Source: Rhyacichthys aspro (lineage: Eukaryota; Chordata; Actinopteri; Gobiiformes; Rhyacichthyidae). From it: DNA of 64,000 bases. Every line of letters begins with the position of its first letter. The stretch's first letter is position 1. Below the pieces are notes generated by a model. That model did no database searches. It had not been told where the DNA came from and saw nothing but the letters and a program-made list of their open reading frames with translations. The translations under genes and the position numbers were made by a program. Location: NCBI GenBank assembly GCA_036850595.1, contig CM072160.1, forward strand, positions 1,659,981 to 1,723,980, given 5' to 3'. Shown in pieces: positions 61,915 through 64,000 of the stretch.

Positions 61915-63694
61915 TAGTTTCATTCATTTTTTGATACATGTATTGTTTTTAGTCTTTTTACTTGTTTTTATGTCTTGTTTGATTTGGGTTTTTTTTTTTT
62001 ATTTTTTTATGTCAGTCTTCTGAAGCCACACTTTTTCATGGGTTACCTCATGCCCTAAGGTCTTCCTCTGATATTTTCAGACTCCACTGGCAGCAGACCC
62101 CTTATTGATTATCCTTGGTTCATCTGAATCCGCAGCAGTATTCACCCAGTCTACCCAGCAACAGCAATCTCTCCTATTATTTCTTATTACTGCAAAAAAA
62201 ATAATAACACAAACTGTATCACTCTCTGCAGTTCTATGTGTTTTCAAGTTTGATCTTTATGTTTTCATTTTGTATAAGTGACGGGTTTGTGAAGACTGCA
62301 TGACATTGATTTTGCTCGATAAAAAAAGTTTTGACAAAATTTTTACAGCCAGCTTTTATTTTCTCCTGAGTTTTTTTTCTTCCTGTTTCTCAGCAGAAAG
62401 AAACACACCTTTTTTCTCCAAGTTGTAAACTATTATATACGGCTTTTTACTGCAAATGTATGACTTTTTTGTGGATGAGCTGAGTTTGTGCAGCAGCTCT
62501 CTGGGTGTTCTCCGGTGTGTTTATTCACGTCAGCAGAACCTCATGAAACACCTTCTACTTGAGCTAAAATGATATTTAAAAAATGCAGCTTTAAGGTACA
62601 TTCAACAACTAGCCTTGGCCACTTTTTTTAGCCTGAGAAAAATTTCACAGACATGTTTGTACAGGAAGTGTTCAGACCTGTTCACACATGTTTGACACTG
62701 GTCCAGACTTGTTTTTACATGTTAGTGATCGACCTGGTGGCTTTTACTGAAGCACAGTGAGTAAAAGGGTCTGAGGCTGGGAGTTTAAACTAACAATTAC
62801 CAATGCCAGGTTAAAATAAGTAAGAAAATGTTTAGATTTTTGTTTTGATGTTGATTCTTAATGTATTGTATGAACAAACCTACAACATTATTAAAGAGGG
62901 AGGCAATATACCAGCAACAGGTGAAAGTATAACAATTGCATTTTGCAGAATTAGTGTCAGTGGCTTTTGAATGTAAGCAACATTGAGGTCCCTGAATCAC
63001 AGACTTCTGATTTTTCTATTAAAATGTCAATTCAGAATAATTTTTAGTCATTCTACCTACTAAACAATCAATAAGACCACCTCAATAGACTTTTTATTTA
63101 TTTATGTCCGTGTGTGGAGCATCATTTGAAGAAAGCTTTGGGTATTCTTTTTGTTTGTCATTTGTTGTCAATACCCTAAACACAGCTTACGAAAGACTTT
63201 TTCATTCAATAAAAAACATTTGACATTCTTAGATTCCTATGAAGCAAAATGATAATGTTAGCAGCAGAGGACGAAAAGACTAAAAGAAGACAAGGACTCA
63301 AACAAAGACCCCAAAATATTTGTAGTTACATATTTAATAAACTAGAATTGTGTAGGATCACAAATGTTTTAATGATTTCTTGAAGATTTGTTGTTTTACT
63401 GCTTGATTTATTTGTGTGATTGTGAATAAAAGTGATTATGATGTATTTCTGTTCAGTTGCAGTTTGTACACTGCTCATCTTGACCAGGTCATCCTTAAAA
63501 AACAAGATAAATAAAGGTTAAATAAATAAAAATATATAAAAGTTTTTCTGCTTGCGTAAATAGGATTTGTAAATAGTATTTGTAAATTGAAGTTGTGCAT
63601 TTATTTATTAATCGATTTATAAATGGATTTTTCCATCCTGTACGCTAGGGGGCGGTGCTGCTGGCGTCACCGCGTAGCAGCCACAGCCCGGATG

Positions 63695-63702
63695 TGACGT
63701 CA
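63695..63702. promoter_or_regulatory. Perfect CRE TGACGTCA in the PPM1D promoter
   Basis: The palindromic cAMP-response element lies about 140 bases upstream of the PPM1D ATG. Human PPM1D is reported to be regulated through a promoter CRE, so this looks like a conserved control site. The match is direct and its activity is inferred. Confidence 0.6.
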
Positions 63703-63710
63703 GCGCGTCG

Positions 63711-63720
63711 GAGCATGCCT
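63711..63720. promoter_or_regulatory. p53 half-site GAGCATGCCT upstream of PPM1D
   Basis: This decamer fits RRRCWWGYYY at all ten positions. A second half-site is not clear: the nearest candidate (about 63730-63739) fails in its 3' part. PPM1D is a known p53 target with a response element in its 5' region in mammals. Only one good half-site is visible here. Confidence 0.45.
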
Positions 63721-63791
63721 ACTCCGCTCGAACATAAACAAAGGCAGGACGACGCTGCGCTTTCATAAACTCCACTCTTCTGGTTATTTTT

Positions 63792-63854
63792 ATGACCACA
63801 AAACCGAACATTTTGAGAGACACGTTTCTTCTGGAGCGATGGAAAACGCGTTAA
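63792..63854 (+). promoter_or_regulatory. Upstream ORF overlapping the PPM1D start codon
   Basis: An ATG at 63792 opens a 20-codon ORF that ends at TAA 63852-63854, overlapping the main PPM1D ATG (63839) in another frame. If transcription starts upstream of 63792, this would repress PPM1D translation unless leaky scanning occurs. Confidence 0.4.
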
Positions 63855-64000
63855 CGTTACGAGTGAGCGTTTTTACCGACCAAGGAGGCAGGAAATACAT
63901 GGAAGATTTGACCGAGGTCGTAGTGGAGCCGGAGCCGGGTGAAGGCGAGCCGAAGCCGGGCGAGTCAGAGGAGAACAGCGGCGCGGGAAACACGGAGGAA
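63839..64000 (+). CDS. ppm1d: PPM1D (Wip1 phosphatase), first 54 codons; runs off the right edge
   Basis: The start of the PP2C-family Ser/Thr phosphatase that reverses ATM/p53/p38 stress signalling in the nucleus. Residues 9-25 read VSVFTDQGGRKYMEDLT, the conserved first strand of the PP2C fold with the ExxD-type acidic region, and EPEP follows as in mammalian PPM1D. The next part is a Glu/Pro/Gly-rich linker, matching the proline/acid-rich loop that is poorly conserved between species. The start codon is preceded by a CpG-rich leader. The gene is head-to-head with APPBP2, as expected from mammalian synteny. The catalytic core continues beyond the window. Confidence 0.93.
   Translation, partial: MENALTLRVSVFTDQGGRKYMEDLTEVVVEPEPGEGEPKPGESEENSGAGNTEE

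Larger units (their letters stand above)
61304..63838. other. Divergent intergenic region APPBP2 / PPM1D
   Basis: A 2.5 kb region between two start codons on opposite strands. The APPBP2 side (61304-61620) is CpG-rich with short GCx/CAG runs and the tandem CRE-like boxes. The middle (61650-63550) is AT-rich, with a possible LINE remnant at 61729-61914 and a LINE-type tail near 63480-63540. The PPM1D side (63640-63838) is CpG-rich again with a CRE and a p53 half-site. No other gene seen. Confidence 0.7.

Noticed and set aside
1..64000. tRNA, rRNA, snoRNA/scaRNA genes (a scaRNA is known in mammalian USP32)
   Set aside because: I saw no cloverleaf with A/B boxes and no confident C/D or H/ACA boxes. 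A covariance-model scan would be needed to exclude them.

Overview
The window is nuclear DNA of a ray-finned fish, probably a percomorph teleost. Species cannot be read from it. The evidence is interrupted vertebrate genes with GT-AG introns, an AT-rich background full of minisatellites, nonautonomous DNA transposons typical of fish, and the gene order USP32 - APPBP2 - PPM1D. That order and those orientations (two genes on minus, PPM1D on plus) match, from general knowledge, the human 17q23 neighbourhood.

Layout. Bases 1-17780 and 26618-44384 are two near-identical copies of one ~17.8 kb segment, here called A and B. Each copy holds the first exon of USP32 (minus strand), the intron-1 side of USP32 exon 2, and a complete six-exon CDIPT-like phosphatidyltransferase gene (plus strand). 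Copy A stops exactly at a run of 100 N (17781-17880). Bases 17881-26617 follow the gap and carry USP32 exons 5, 4, 3 and 2 that belong with the copy B exon 1. Bases 44385-48606 hold no convincing gene, only minisatellites and old repeats. Bases 48607-61303 are the complete 13-exon APPBP2 gene on minus (588 codons). Bases 61304-63838 are the APPBP2/PPM1D divergent intergenic region. The last 162 bases are the first 54 codons of PPM1D (Wip1).

How the genes relate. USP32 (deubiquitinase), APPBP2 (TPR substrate receptor of a CUL2 ubiquitin ligase) and PPM1D (stress phosphatase) are linked by conserved synteny, not by a common pathway. The CDIPT-like enzyme lies divergently upstream of USP32 in both copies and has every residue of the CDP-alcohol phosphotransferase motif. 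I found no bacterial-type, viral or otherwise foreign system.

Main caution. The duplication ends precisely at the assembly gap, so it is at least as likely to be two haplotypes placed side by side as a true recent tandem duplication. If real, it gives two CDIPT-like genes and a duplicated USP32 promoter whose exon 2-5 block has matching splice phase at both ends, so it could be read twice in frame. Other points of note: a perfect CLEAR-type box in the USP32 promoter, three tandem CRE-like boxes upstream of APPBP2, a CRE and a perfect p53 half-site upstream of PPM1D, 45-bp and 21-bp minisatellites that keep long frames open by having lengths divisible by three, and a transposon nested in another inside APPBP2 intron 1.
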